A DNA stretch of 41,716 nucleotides from an uncultured Shimia sp. Lineage in GTDB: Bacteria > Pseudomonadota > Alphaproteobacteria > Rhodobacterales > Rhodobacteraceae. The stretch covers positions 1 through 41,716 of the forward strand of contig NZ_CANMJE010000018.1 in NCBI RefSeq assembly GCF_947498095.1. The letters are read 5' to 3'. The position numbers and the translations under genes were made by a program. The notes under the pieces are model-generated. The model had not been told where the DNA came from. It did not search any database and saw nothing but the letters and a program-made list of their open reading frames with translations. Shown here in pieces: positions 8,036-15,110 of the stretch; within the stretch, counting starts at the first letter, position 1; the number at the start of each line of letters is the position of its first letter.

Positions 8036-9082
8036 CTACCCTCGTGCCGCCCGGGCTTTCAACCATCCCAGAAAGGCATGATCTGGTGATACCAGCCGTT
8101 TTCGGCCGGTTTCCGCCCACCAGCTGCGCCATTCGGCCTCCAGCGCATAAACATCGGCTCCGGGCATCATCTCACGCGCCATCCCAAGCGTTTCGGGACC
8201 CAGTACAGGCGCCCCAGATATTTCCACCACCTGCTCGGCGCGTGAGAACCGGATTAGGTCCCCTGGTTCTTCCTCCATGTGATATTCCGGCAGATGCGCC
8301 GCCTGGATCATCTTGCGCAGTGCTGCCCGAAACACACGCAACGGAGCCGCGCTGCCGGATTTTTTGTGCAGGGTCGCCACGCTCACCCGCCACTCGGGCT
8401 GACGACCGCAATGCTTGCGCACCAATTCGTAAATGCGCCGCTCCAGCGGTTTACGCAGACGAAAATAATCTCGGCTGAGTGTGAGGACCGATTTTGACAC
8501 CACAGCCCGAAACAGCCACTCACTCAGCGTCACGGTCACGCTGACCATCCGCCCTCCCTGGCTGCGCCGCACGATCTTCCAGCTTTCGATCAGCCCAAAG
8601 CCGGACGTGGTCTCGGTCTCGGCCGTGGGAATATTGGTGGTGATCCGTGTTCCGGCCAGCCGTTCGAATGCTTCGCGCAATCGGGCATAGCTGTCACCGC
8701 TGGTGTCTCGGTTGGTCGCCACCAACAAATCATGCGCCCGCAACTGCAGGGTTCTGGAAATCTCGCGCCCCGCATTCAGCGCCGCCATCAGCTGGCTGAT
8801 GCAATAGATAAGGATATCCTTGTCGTGGATGGTGGCCCGCCCCCGGACCGAAGGCGTCACCTCAACCGTATTTCCATTATGCTCATAGGACAGGATACGG
8901 CGGTCCGGCCGGGTCGACAGGGAAAAGATAGGATGTTCCATGCTGCCCAGATCGTCCTTGGGGCTCGCGTCAAAAACATCGCAAACGAACAGATCTCCCG
9001 TCGGGTGCCTGTCCGGCATCAATCCATGTACATGTGAAAGACTATTCTGCCCGCCTGCCATATCTGTCCCATCAACACGCAC
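8036..9082 (-). CDS. repA: Plasmid replication initiator RepA (RPA family)
   Basis: The protein fits the replication initiator protein A (RPA) family of alphaproteobacterial plasmids, which binds iterons near its own gene and opens the origin. Visible family features are HPIFSLSTRPDRRILSYEHNGNTVEVTPS (about 49-77), DILIYCISQLMAALNAGREI (about 88-107) and a winged-helix region containing SYARLREAFERLAGTRITTN. The later segment RLRKPLERRIYELVRKHCG (about 207-225) is also typical. Its 348 aa are normal. The GTG at 9082 has AGGA about 10 bases upstream; ATG at 9061 is an alternative. It is divergent from parA, and the origin lies between them. Replicons of this type are common in Rhodobacterales. 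Confidence 0.92.
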   Translation of the reverse strand: MRVDGTDMAGGQNSLSHVHGLMPDRHPTGDLFVCDVFDASPKDDLGSMEHPIFSLSTRPDRRILSYEHNGNTVEVTPSVRGRATIHDKDILIYCISQLMAALNAGREISRTLQLRAHDLLVATNRDTSGDSYARLREAFERLAGTRITTNIPTAETETTSGFGLIESWKIVRRSQGGRMVSVTVTLSEWLFRAVVSKSVLTLSRDYFRLRKPLERRIYELVRKHCGRQPEWRVSVATLHKKSGSAAPLRVFRAALRKMIQAAHLPEYHMEEEPGDLIRFSRAEQVVEISGAPVLGPETLGMAREMMPGADVYALEAEWRSWWAETGRKRLVSPDHAFLGWLKARAARG

Positions 9083-9190
9083 GGGCCCTATCCTGAACCT
9101 CGCACATCTTCGCCATTGTTTTGGGTCTACCCGGCCCCTGAATCACCCGCTTTGCGGGTTTGTTATCGGCGTTTTAATGACACCCTAAAG

Positions 9191-9199
9191 TTATCCACA
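9191..9199 (+). promoter_or_regulatory. DnaA box
   Basis: TTATCCACA matches the DnaA-box consensus exactly and lies 28 bases before the first iteron in the repA-parA intergenic region. Host DnaA probably assists RepA here. Confidence 0.75.
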
Positions 9200-9226
9200 G
9201 GATGCGTCCAGCACCAGTATTGCATT

Positions 9227-9288
9227 TTCGGCGGATCAGAGTCGGGGCTTCGGCGGATCAGAGTCGCCTTAACGGGGTTTCAGAGTCA
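9227..9288 (+). repeat. Iterons: three 18-bp repeats with a 22-bp period
   Basis: TTCGGCGGATCAGAGTCG occurs exactly at 9227-9244 and 9249-9266. A third, degenerate copy (12 of 18 bases match) lies at 9271-9288, so all three starts are exactly 22 bp apart, about two helical turns. Copies on the same helix face next to repA are the expected binding sites of an RPA-type initiator. Confidence 0.75.
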
Positions 9289-9463
9289 CGTACTTGAAAG
9301 AAATGCCAAAATACGCCTTAAAAAAAAGAGCAAGCAGCTATCAAGGTTTTCCCCTAACTAAACAAATAACCTATAAATAACAAACAAACAGGCTCATTTC
9401 AGCGCCAAATTCTTCCTGAAAGGCTTGAAATACTCATATTTGCTTAGAAAAAATCGGTTTTGT

Positions 9464-9502
9464 TCGCATTCTTCTCGCATGTTCGCATTTCCCTGGTATA
9501 CT
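9464..9502 (+). promoter_or_regulatory. parA promoter and probable operator
   Basis: TCGCAT occurs three times (9464-9469, 9475-9480, 9483-9488), followed by a good -10 box TATACT at 9497-9502, about 30 bases before the parA start. No clear -35 box is seen; the TCGCAT cluster covers that position. This suggests autorepression of the par operon by ParA, the usual arrangement for ParA proteins with an N-terminal DNA-binding domain. Confidence 0.5.
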
Positions 9503-9532
9503 GCAGAAAAGAGCTAACATCGCAGGTTTTCT

Positions 9533-10924
9533 ATGGCTTCTGAATCTCAGGCAAAACTCCCCCCTTATTTCAGCATTGATCCCGACCAGGCGCTGTCTTC
9601 TCTTGGCCCTTCCACCGGTACAGACGGATTTGGAGTCATCGCTAGAGCCTGCGATGCGGGACGGCAGGATCTGTCCAGTCGGGGACTTGAGGAAAGCGGT
9701 GAGCGATCATTGCGCATGTTTTCAACCTGGGAAATCACCCGCTATCTGATTCCAGTTGCTAAAGGACATTTCCGGCGCGTCCTCAAGGCGAATCCGGATC
9801 TGCCGCAAGGGCGCAGTGAAACCACAGCAGGGGCTAAATGGTTTACTCTGGATGAAGTTCTGAAACTACGCGCCTTTTTTGCGGCCGAAGGGTCCAAGGC
9901 GAAAGAGTACCTGCCTTATCGCCCAGCAGATCTGCCAGCCAAGATGGTTGCCGTCGCCAACTTCAAAGGCGGTGTTGGCAAGACCAGTACCGCCGCCCAT
10001 CTGGCTATGTCCGCTGCGCTGGACGGCTACAAGGTGCTTGTGGTGGATCTCGACAGTCAGGGATCGATGACATCAATCTTTGGGGGGCAGGTCGAAGATG
10101 AATGGCAAACTGTTTTTCCTCTGCTGGCACGCCACTATGCCGGATATCAGCGCCTTGAGAACCAGCGGCGACTGGATCGCGGCGATATTCCTCAACCGCT
10201 GGATGATACCCTGTCTGATGCGCTGGACGTAAAAACGCAGGATATCGTTCAAAAAACCCACTGGCCCAATATCGACATTATGGGCGCGCAGCTCAACCTC
10301 TACTGGGCCGAGTTCCAGATTCCGGTCTGGCGCATGCAGGGGCGCGGCTGGAAACTCTGGGATGCCTTGTCTGACGTGTTCGAAGAAGATGGCATTCTAG
10401 GCGAGTATGACCTTGTCTTCATCGATACACCCCCTGCCCTTGGGTATCTTACAATCAACGGACTGGCCGCCGCTGATATCCTTCTGGTGCCGCTTGGCGC
10501 CTCGTTCCTTGAGTTTGACAGCACCGGTCGTTTTTTTGACATGCTGCATTCCACGTTCTCGTCGATTGAAAGTGCCGAAAACCTCGCCGCCCGTGCCTTG
10601 GGGCGCGATGAGATGGCGTTTCAATGGGATGCGGTGCGTGCCGTTGTGACCCGCTACGACAGCACGCAACAGGCCGAAATGGCGGCGTTGATGCAAGCCT
10701 ATCTTGGGCCAACCCTCTCTCCCCACCGACAGGACTTTACCGCGCTGATCGGTCAAGCAGGCGAGCAGGTGCAGGGCATCTACGAAGCCGACTATCGCAA
10801 CTTCAACCGCGAGACTTATGTGCGCGGGCGGCAGACCTTTGATGTCACCTATGCAGCCTTTAAGCAGCTTTTGATCGGAGCCTGGCGGCGGGATGAATTG
10901 GCCCAGAAGGAGGCTGTCGCATGA
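9533..10924 (+). CDS. parA: Plasmid partition ATPase ParA (type Ia)
   Basis: This Walker-type partition ATPase moves plasmid copies apart through ParB-parS complexes. The N-terminal 130 residues hold a helix-turn-helix-like region (STWEITRYLIP...AKWFTLDEVLKLRAFF), as in P1 ParA and RepA of repABC plasmids, which lets ParA repress its own operon. The ATPase domain starts at about 138 with the deviant Walker A KGGVGKT (145-151), then VLVVDLDSQGS (Walker A' region) and FIDTPPALGYLTINGLAAAD (Walker B region). Its 463 aa are somewhat long for the family. It is divergent from repA and followed by parB after 136 bases that contain a parS-like palindrome. Confidence 0.95.
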   Translation: MASESQAKLPPYFSIDPDQALSSLGPSTGTDGFGVIARACDAGRQDLSSRGLEESGERSLRMFSTWEITRYLIPVAKGHFRRVLKANPDLPQGRSETTAGAKWFTLDEVLKLRAFFAAEGSKAKEYLPYRPADLPAKMVAVANFKGGVGKTSTAAHLAMSAALDGYKVLVVDLDSQGSMTSIFGGQVEDEWQTVFPLLARHYAGYQRLENQRRLDRGDIPQPLDDTLSDALDVKTQDIVQKTHWPNIDIMGAQLNLYWAEFQIPVWRMQGRGWKLWDALSDVFEEDGILGEYDLVFIDTPPALGYLTINGLAAADILLVPLGASFLEFDSTGRFFDMLHSTFSSIESAENLAARALGRDEMAFQWDAVRAVVTRYDSTQQAEMAALMQAYLGPTLSPHRQDFTALIGQAGEQVQGIYEADYRNFNRETYVRGRQTFDVTYAAFKQLLIGAWRRDELAQKEAVA

Positions 10925-10954
10925 TGAATGCCGGGGTTCTCCGTTTTTCTCGAT

Positions 10955-10972
10955 TGTTTCGCGTGCGAAACA
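10955..10972 (+). promoter_or_regulatory. Candidate parS centromere site 1
   Basis: An 18-bp near-perfect palindrome, TGTTTCGC-GT-GCGAAACA, has two 8-bp arms around a GT centre. It lies between parA and parB. It resembles the general GTT...AAC parS pattern of alphaproteobacterial plasmids and has an exact reverse-complement partner at 12504. Binding by this ParB is inferred. Confidence 0.7.
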
Positions 10973-11060
10973 TTCTGACAGACCTCGATCAGTGCACTCA
11001 GGCTCTGTTATGGGCTGATTGGCGCAGTATGCGTCCCGTTTGGAAAGACAAAGGTGCTCA

Positions 11061-12089
11061 ATGGCCAAGCGTAAACGACTGACTCCACCCCAGGCCCTGT
11101 TCATGGGCGACACTCAGACCGACGCGCAGCACGCACCGTCGCCACAGGCCGGACGCGCCCCGATTGCCGATGTTGCCGGTGATGCCTCGAACGCGGCGGC
11201 TCTTGATGAGATGGTTCATGTATGGCGGCAGGCTCGGGAAGAGGGGAGGATGGTTCTAACACTGTCATTAGACTCTATCAAAGCCGATTACCTGGTGAGG
11301 GATCGCGCCATCCTCGATGTCGAAGGCATGGAAACGCTCAAGAACAGCTTGCGCCAGCGGGGTCAGCAGACCCCGATCGAGGTCGAAAATCTGGGGCAGG
11401 GGCGATATGGCCTGATCTCGGGCTGGCGGCGTCTTCAGGCGCTCAGGCAATTGGAGCAAGAGAAGGTTCCCGGAGGGCGGGATTTTGATACGGTGCTGGC
11501 CCTTGTGCGGTCTCCTAAACACTCTGCCGATGCTTACCTGGCCATGGTCGAAGAAAATGAAATCCGGCTGGGTCTGAGCTTTTACGAGCGTGCCCGAATT
11601 GCGGTAAAAGCAACAGAAGCCGGTGTGTTCGAGACTGAACAAGACGCTTTGAGGGGGCTTTACGGTGCCGTGCCCCGAGCCAAACGGTCCAAGATCAAAT
11701 CCTTTATTCGCATTGTGCATGCACTGGATGGTGGTTTCCAATACCCCGAGGTGATCAGTGAGAAGTTGGGGTTGGCCCTGTCCAAGGCTCTGGAGGGGGA
11801 GGCAACCCTGGGATCACGTTTGCGCGGAGACCTGAGAGAGGCGAGGGCGTCAGGCAAGATTACCGATGCCGCGTCCGAGCTGGCCTGTATTCAGGCTGCT
11901 CTTGTTGCCCCCTCCCCCCGCGCGCCAGCGCTAAAATCAGACTCTGGAAAGGGCGAAAACCGATCTCAATCTGCAAAGAGCGATGTGAAACTCCGCACCA
12001 ATCCGGACGGTAGCCTGACGCTCTTTGGCCCGTCTGTGAATGTAGAATTCCGGGCCCGGTTGATGCGCTGGTTGTCTAGCGCAGATTGA
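11061..12089 (+). CDS. parB: Plasmid partition protein ParB (RepB-like)
   Basis: This centromere-binding partner of ParA has an N-terminal tail with a basic start, then a ParB/Sulfiredoxin-like N domain (about residues 60-150 of this start: IKADYLVRD, LKNSLRQRGQQTPIEV, YGLISGWRRLQAL). A helix-turn-helix domain follows (MVEENEIRLGLSFYERARIAVKATE and onward), then a C-terminal dimerisation tail. The GxRR CTP-binding box reads SGWRRLQAL, closer to repABC RepB than to chromosomal ParB. The ATG at 11061 is chosen because AAGGTG lies just upstream; the frame is open 14 codons further. A strong terminator follows it. Its 342 aa are typical. Confidence 0.92.
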   Translation: MAKRKRLTPPQALFMGDTQTDAQHAPSPQAGRAPIADVAGDASNAAALDEMVHVWRQAREEGRMVLTLSLDSIKADYLVRDRAILDVEGMETLKNSLRQRGQQTPIEVENLGQGRYGLISGWRRLQALRQLEQEKVPGGRDFDTVLALVRSPKHSADAYLAMVEENEIRLGLSFYERARIAVKATEAGVFETEQDALRGLYGAVPRAKRSKIKSFIRIVHALDGGFQYPEVISEKLGLALSKALEGEATLGSRLRGDLREARASGKITDAASELACIQAALVAPSPRAPALKSDSGKGENRSQSAKSDVKLRTNPDGSLTLFGPSVNVEFRARLMRWLSSAD

Positions 12090-12119
12090 TAGATGTGGTG
12101 ACTGTTGACGCAAAACGTA

Positions 12120-12150
12120 AAAAGGGGCGGCGACAACAGCCGCCCCTTTT
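12120..12150. terminator. Bidirectional intrinsic terminator after parB
   Basis: A 12-bp perfect stem (AAAAGGGGCGGC and GCCGCCCCTTTT, 7-nt loop GACAACA) carries T-runs on both strands. It separates parB from the convergent leftward VPLPA-CTERM remnant. Confidence 0.9.
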
Positions 12151-12176
12151 AATAGGATCAAAAAGCTGCGCCAGTT

Positions 12177-12410
12177 TTAGGCGGCTTTCTTTTTCTTACG
12201 ACGACGTCCTGCAAATCCTATTGCTCCGATGCCGGCAAGCAGCATGGGGGCAGCTGCAGGGAGGGGGATTGGCGCAATATCATTGCCTACAAAGGTTATT
12301 CCTGTTGTAACGGAGCTTCCAAAGCCCTTGAATTTGCCTTCTTCCAGATAGAAATCGATCGAGGAGCCCTGCGCAATGTGGTTTGGAAACTGTTCTGGCC
12401 ATTTTTGCGT
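12177..12410 (-). pseudogene. C-terminal remnant of a VPLPA-CTERM protein gene
   Basis: The last about 75 codons encode a clear exosortase signal: IPLPAAAPMLLAGIGAIGFAG, then RRRKKKKAA. Before it is a short beta-rich piece (SSIDFYLEEGKFKGFGSSVTTG). No signal peptide or sensible start is found upstream. The frame runs on through an 11-bp inverted repeat (12411-12435) and the parS-like site into sequence that looks non-coding. It is therefore best read as a 5'-truncated gene, although a short protein from an unrecognised start cannot be ruled out. The 3' end is intact and convergent with parB. Confidence 0.6.
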
Positions 12411-12435
12411 TGTTGTTTCCCGGAGGGAAACAACA
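12411..12435. repeat. Perfect 11-bp inverted repeat
   Basis: TGTTGTTTCCC and GGGAAACAACA flank a 3-nt loop (GGA). It sits at the presumed break of the VPLPA-CTERM remnant, about 70 bases from the second parS-like site. Neither strand has a T-run, so a terminator is unlikely; a recombination scar or protein-binding site are options. Confidence 0.6.
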
Positions 12436-12503
12436 GTTTGCGGCTCGCTTTTGTTCGCCCTCCTGCGCACGTGATTCGATCCTTCGGGGAGTTCCGGGGA
12501 AAA

Positions 12504-12521
12504 TGTTTCGCACGCGAAACA
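12504..12521 (-). promoter_or_regulatory. Candidate parS centromere site 2
   Basis: TGTTTCGC-AC-GCGAAACA is the exact reverse complement of the 18-bp palindrome between parA and parB. It lies about 415 bases beyond the parB stop, in DNA that otherwise holds only gene remnants. I found no third copy in the window. Confidence 0.7.
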
Positions 12522-12540
12522 TACCTTCGGGTCCGTCAGA

Positions 12541-12568
12541 CAAAAACAGCGCCTCGAAAGGCGCTGTT
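12541..12568 (-). terminator. Intrinsic terminator of the leftward VPLPA-CTERM pseudogene
   Basis: A 10-bp perfect stem (AACAGCGCCT and AGGCGCTGTT, 4-nt loop) is followed on the minus strand by TTTTT. It begins 30 bases past the stop of the 12598-12849 remnant and marks that gene's former 3' end. Confidence 0.85.
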
Positions 12569-12597
12569 GAACGGTACCGTTTTTGGTGTTGAGCGTA

Positions 12598-12849
12598 TCA
12601 GGCAGCTTTGCGTTTGCGACGCCGCAGGCCTGCCATGCCCCCAATGCTCCCAAACCCTGCAGCGGGTGAAGGAACCAGCGTGGCGGTAACAAAGTCCTGA
12701 TGCCGACCGTCTTCGGTGCTTTCCAGAAAGGTCAGGCTCATGCGCTGGGGATCCGTATAGTTCTTTGCGGCAGTCAGATATCCGTTTGCAAGCCCTAGAA
12801 TACTGGTGTTGGCCAAACCCTGGAATGCGCCGGTGCTCAGGCTGAAGCC
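12598..12849 (-). pseudogene. VPLPA-CTERM protein gene remnant, 5' end lost
   Basis: About 83 codons of open frame read GFSLSTGAFQGLANTSILGL and onward, ending in a sorting signal that begins VPSPAAGFGSIGGMAGL and finishes with a basic RRRKRKAA tail. An in-frame TAG (12850-12852) and further stops lie directly upstream, and no ATG with a signal peptide exists. The core motif is VPSPA instead of VPLPA. The first possible start is a TTG at 12816 without a ribosome site. It is best read as a decayed exosortase substrate, with its terminator still in place. Confidence 0.65.
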
Positions 12850-12973
12850 CTAACCATAGGTTGTCCCCTACAAGGCCAGTTGAAATGCGGCTGCCGTGTC
12901 TTTGTTGTGGTTGTGTGAACAAAGTGCCTTTCCCATCCTTGAAAACGTCTGATTACCGCCTGATGATACCTTC

Positions 12974-13729
12974 ATGAAGAAACAATTGATGTCCGTGCTA
13001 TCCGGCGCTTTTGCTTGTGCCTCCAGAGATCTGAGCCCGCATGAGGCGTTTGGGGCCATTGGCGATATACACGGGTGCGCGGATTTGCTGGACCTTTTGC
13101 TGGAGCGGCTGGAACGGGACGCACCCGCGAAAACCATTGTTCTGGTGGGAGACTACATCGATCGGGGCCCGGACAGTGCCGGCGTCCTGGCACGCTTGAT
13201 GGCATTTGAGGCAGAACATCCTGCGAATGTGATCTGTCTGATGGGCAATCATGAGGTGATGTGTCTTGAATTTCTGGACGCCCCTGCAGAAACCGGACCC
13301 GGCTGGTTGCGCTGTGGCGGGCAGGAAACGCTGGATAGTTTTGGGATTGAGGCACCGGAAACGCCCAAAGATTTACCCGATGCCCGCGATCAGCTTGTGG
13401 CCGCGATGGGCCCCGACATGATCCGCTGGCTGCGCGCGCGGCCCCTGTTCTGGCAAAGCGGAAATGTCATTGTCAGCCATGCTGGTGGCGATCCCAATGC
13501 GCCGCTGAACCCAAGGCGCGGTCATGGGCTTCTGTGGGGGCATCGGGACACTCTGAAATATGCCCGCAGGGATGGCAACTGGATGGTGCATGGCCACTAT
13601 ATTACTTCAGAGCCCGGCCCGATTAAGGGGCGGATTCCCGTGGATACAGGGGCCTATCACAGCGGGGTGCTGACAGCGGCTCTTGTTGGGGAAGGAGATG
13701 TGCAAATAATGCAAGTAAAGGCAGATTGA
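12974..13729 (+). CDS. PPP-family metallophosphatase (serine/threonine or diadenosine-type phosphatase)
   Basis: This is a cytoplasmic metal-dependent phosphoesterase. All PPP motifs are present: GDIHG (30-34), GDYIDRG (59-65), GNHE (91-94), a histidine in IVSHAGG and another in WMVHGHYI. Its 251 aa fit bacterial PrpA/ApaH-like enzymes; the motifs do not decide between phosphoprotein and dinucleotide substrates. The ATG at 12974 has only a weak ribosome site; ATG at 12989 is an alternative. It stands alone between a pseudogene and a convergent small membrane-protein gene. It might counteract protein phosphorylation linked to the EPS locus, but nothing here proves that. Confidence 0.85.
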   Translation: MKKQLMSVLSGAFACASRDLSPHEAFGAIGDIHGCADLLDLLLERLERDAPAKTIVLVGDYIDRGPDSAGVLARLMAFEAEHPANVICLMGNHEVMCLEFLDAPAETGPGWLRCGGQETLDSFGIEAPETPKDLPDARDQLVAAMGPDMIRWLRARPLFWQSGNVIVSHAGGDPNAPLNPRRGHGLLWGHRDTLKYARRDGNWMVHGHYITSEPGPIKGRIPVDTGAYHSGVLTAALVGEGDVQIMQVKAD

Positions 13730-13834
13730 GCAGCCCAAAAAGTGAGCCGCCAGCCAGCTGTCTTTGGACGTGTTCGTTCTGAAATGTTTAGATTAAGAAA
13801 ATACAGCCGCGCGCGTCAGCGAAACGCCGCACCC

Positions 13835-14044
13835 TCAGGCCGGAACGTCGGGATGAGGGCCTGAGATTTGCCGGTCGCGATGCAGCGCCGACGACGCAAG
13901 CATACCCGCAGTGATGAGCAGCGCGCCAAGAACACCGCTTCCGGAGTAAATGGCGAGCGCCATCAGAACGGAATGTCCTGAAACCAGTGCCATGACAGCA
14001 GCGGTTCCACCGATACACATTGCGAGTACTAGAATGCCCAACAT
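13835..14044 (-). CDS. Small two-helix membrane protein, function unknown
   Basis: The 69-aa protein has two hydrophobic segments (about residues 3-22 and 27-49: MLGILVLAMCIGGTAAVMAL, then VLMALAIYSGSGVLGALLI) and a short polar tail. The ATG at 14044 has an excellent ribosome-binding sequence, AGAGGAG, 6-7 bases upstream, which is the main support for translation. I recognise no family. It is convergent with the phosphatase gene and divergent from the rhomboid gene. Confidence 0.65.
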   Translation of the reverse strand: MLGILVLAMCIGGTAAVMALVSGHSVLMALAIYSGSGVLGALLITAGMLASSALHRDRQISGPHPDVPA

Positions 14045-14369
14045 AACTGCTCCTCTGACGGCGGAATTGGCGTCTTGTGGATCAGGTTAGGACCTAATGC
14101 TTAACGCTCTGTTAAACGCCGCTTCCGACCACTTTTGCATATTTCGGGGCGTTTGTGGTGAAATTGTGGCATCACTATGCCCCTGATGTGCGGATTAGCG
14201 CCTATCCCAACCGTCCGCTCAGTCCGCGGCGGATCATACCGAGAAAGTTTTTCAGGTTGAACGCACCTCCATGGGGTAAATCAAGAATGCGGTTGTAAAA
14301 TGGCGAAAAGATTAGTCTCGTAAAGGGGATGCTCTTTTTGAAATAAAGCGGATTGGGGCGAGGCAGGAT
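14045..14369. other. Divergent intergenic region upstream of the rhomboid gene
   Basis: This gene-free region contains short inverted repeats near the small membrane-protein promoter, TTAGG-A-CCTAA (about 14087-14097) and TTAAC-N5-GTTAA (14101-14115), which may be operators. No further gene is visible. Confidence 0.4.
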
Positions 14370-15047
14370 ATGTCGGGCGAAAGTGGGAGTGGGGATGATG
14401 TAGCCCCGCCACAGGCGCGTCTGTGGCGCGCGCCGGCGGTTCTTGGCCTTGTGATGATATGTTGCGCGATAGAGCTGACTCTGATGGCTGCGGATGCAGG
14501 GTTGGTGGGCACGCGCCTCTGGCGCGGAATTGTCTATCAGAATGGCGCCTTCTGGGCAGGATTGCTGGACAACTGGCGCCCTAACTTTCCTTTGCAGCCC
14601 TTGAGCATGTTTGTCACTTATGCGTTCCTGCATGGCGGTTTCTGGCATCTGGCCGGGAACATGGTTGCGCTTGCCTTCCTGAGTGATATCGCGTTGCAGC
14701 GTGTGGGGCAGGGGGCTTTTGCCATGATTTACGGCGTCTCTGCTTTGGGGGGAGCAATTGTGTTCGGGCTTCTGACCCAAAGCGCTTCACCCATGGTCGG
14801 GGCGTCCGGAGCGCTGTTTGGACTGGCCGGTGCGTGGCAGTTCTGGAGATGGTGTGATCTGTGCGATGAAGGTTTGAGCCGCTTGCCGGTTTGGCGTACC
14901 ACGGGGGGGCTTGTGGTTTTGAACTTCATGATGTGGTGGCTGATGGAGGGCGCGCTTGCCTGGGAAACCCATCTTGGCGGCTTCATATTTGGATGGGGTG
15001 TTGCATATTTTGTAAACCTTTGTAATCATATGAAAAAATTTAATTAA
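14370..15047 (+). CDS. Rhomboid-family intramembrane serine protease
   Basis: This is a polytopic inner-membrane protease that cuts transmembrane segments. The catalytic dyad is visible: Ser146 in the GASG motif (MVGASGALFGLAG) and His201 in ETHLGGFIFGW. The family H-x3-N element is HLAGN (His93, Asn97) in a FLHGGFWHLAGNMVAL helix. About six membrane helices lie across 225 aa, a normal size for bacterial rhomboids. AGGAT directly before the ATG at 14370 is the only ribosome-site hint. It lies in a replicon rich in membrane-anchored VPLPA-CTERM proteins, which makes those plausible substrates; this is inference. Confidence 0.92.
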   Translation: MSGESGSGDDVAPPQARLWRAPAVLGLVMICCAIELTLMAADAGLVGTRLWRGIVYQNGAFWAGLLDNWRPNFPLQPLSMFVTYAFLHGGFWHLAGNMVALAFLSDIALQRVGQGAFAMIYGVSALGGAIVFGLLTQSASPMVGASGALFGLAGAWQFWRWCDLCDEGLSRLPVWRTTGGLVVLNFMMWWLMEGALAWETHLGGFIFGWGVAYFVNLCNHMKKFN

Positions 15048-15110
15048 TCTAGTCTGGATTTTCCTTGTATATGCGGAGCTCCGGGATTGAGTGATGGTGG
15101 GGAGAGTATT

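Larger units (their letters stand above)
9083..9532. other. Replication origin region (oriV) between repA and parA
   Basis: This 450-base gene-free region holds everything expected of an iteron origin: a perfect DnaA box, three evenly spaced repeats, a long AT-rich stretch (about 9300-9480, rich in A-runs and TAAATAA-like words, a good unwinding element), and then the parA promoter with repeated TCGCAT words. The order is repA, DnaA box, iterons, AT-rich DNA, parA promoter. Function as origin is inferred from content and position. Confidence 0.75.

Noticed and set aside
14202..14780. 192-codon minus-strand frame opposite the rhomboid gene
   Set aside because: It is a shadow of the well-supported rhomboid gene, with no motif or start signal.
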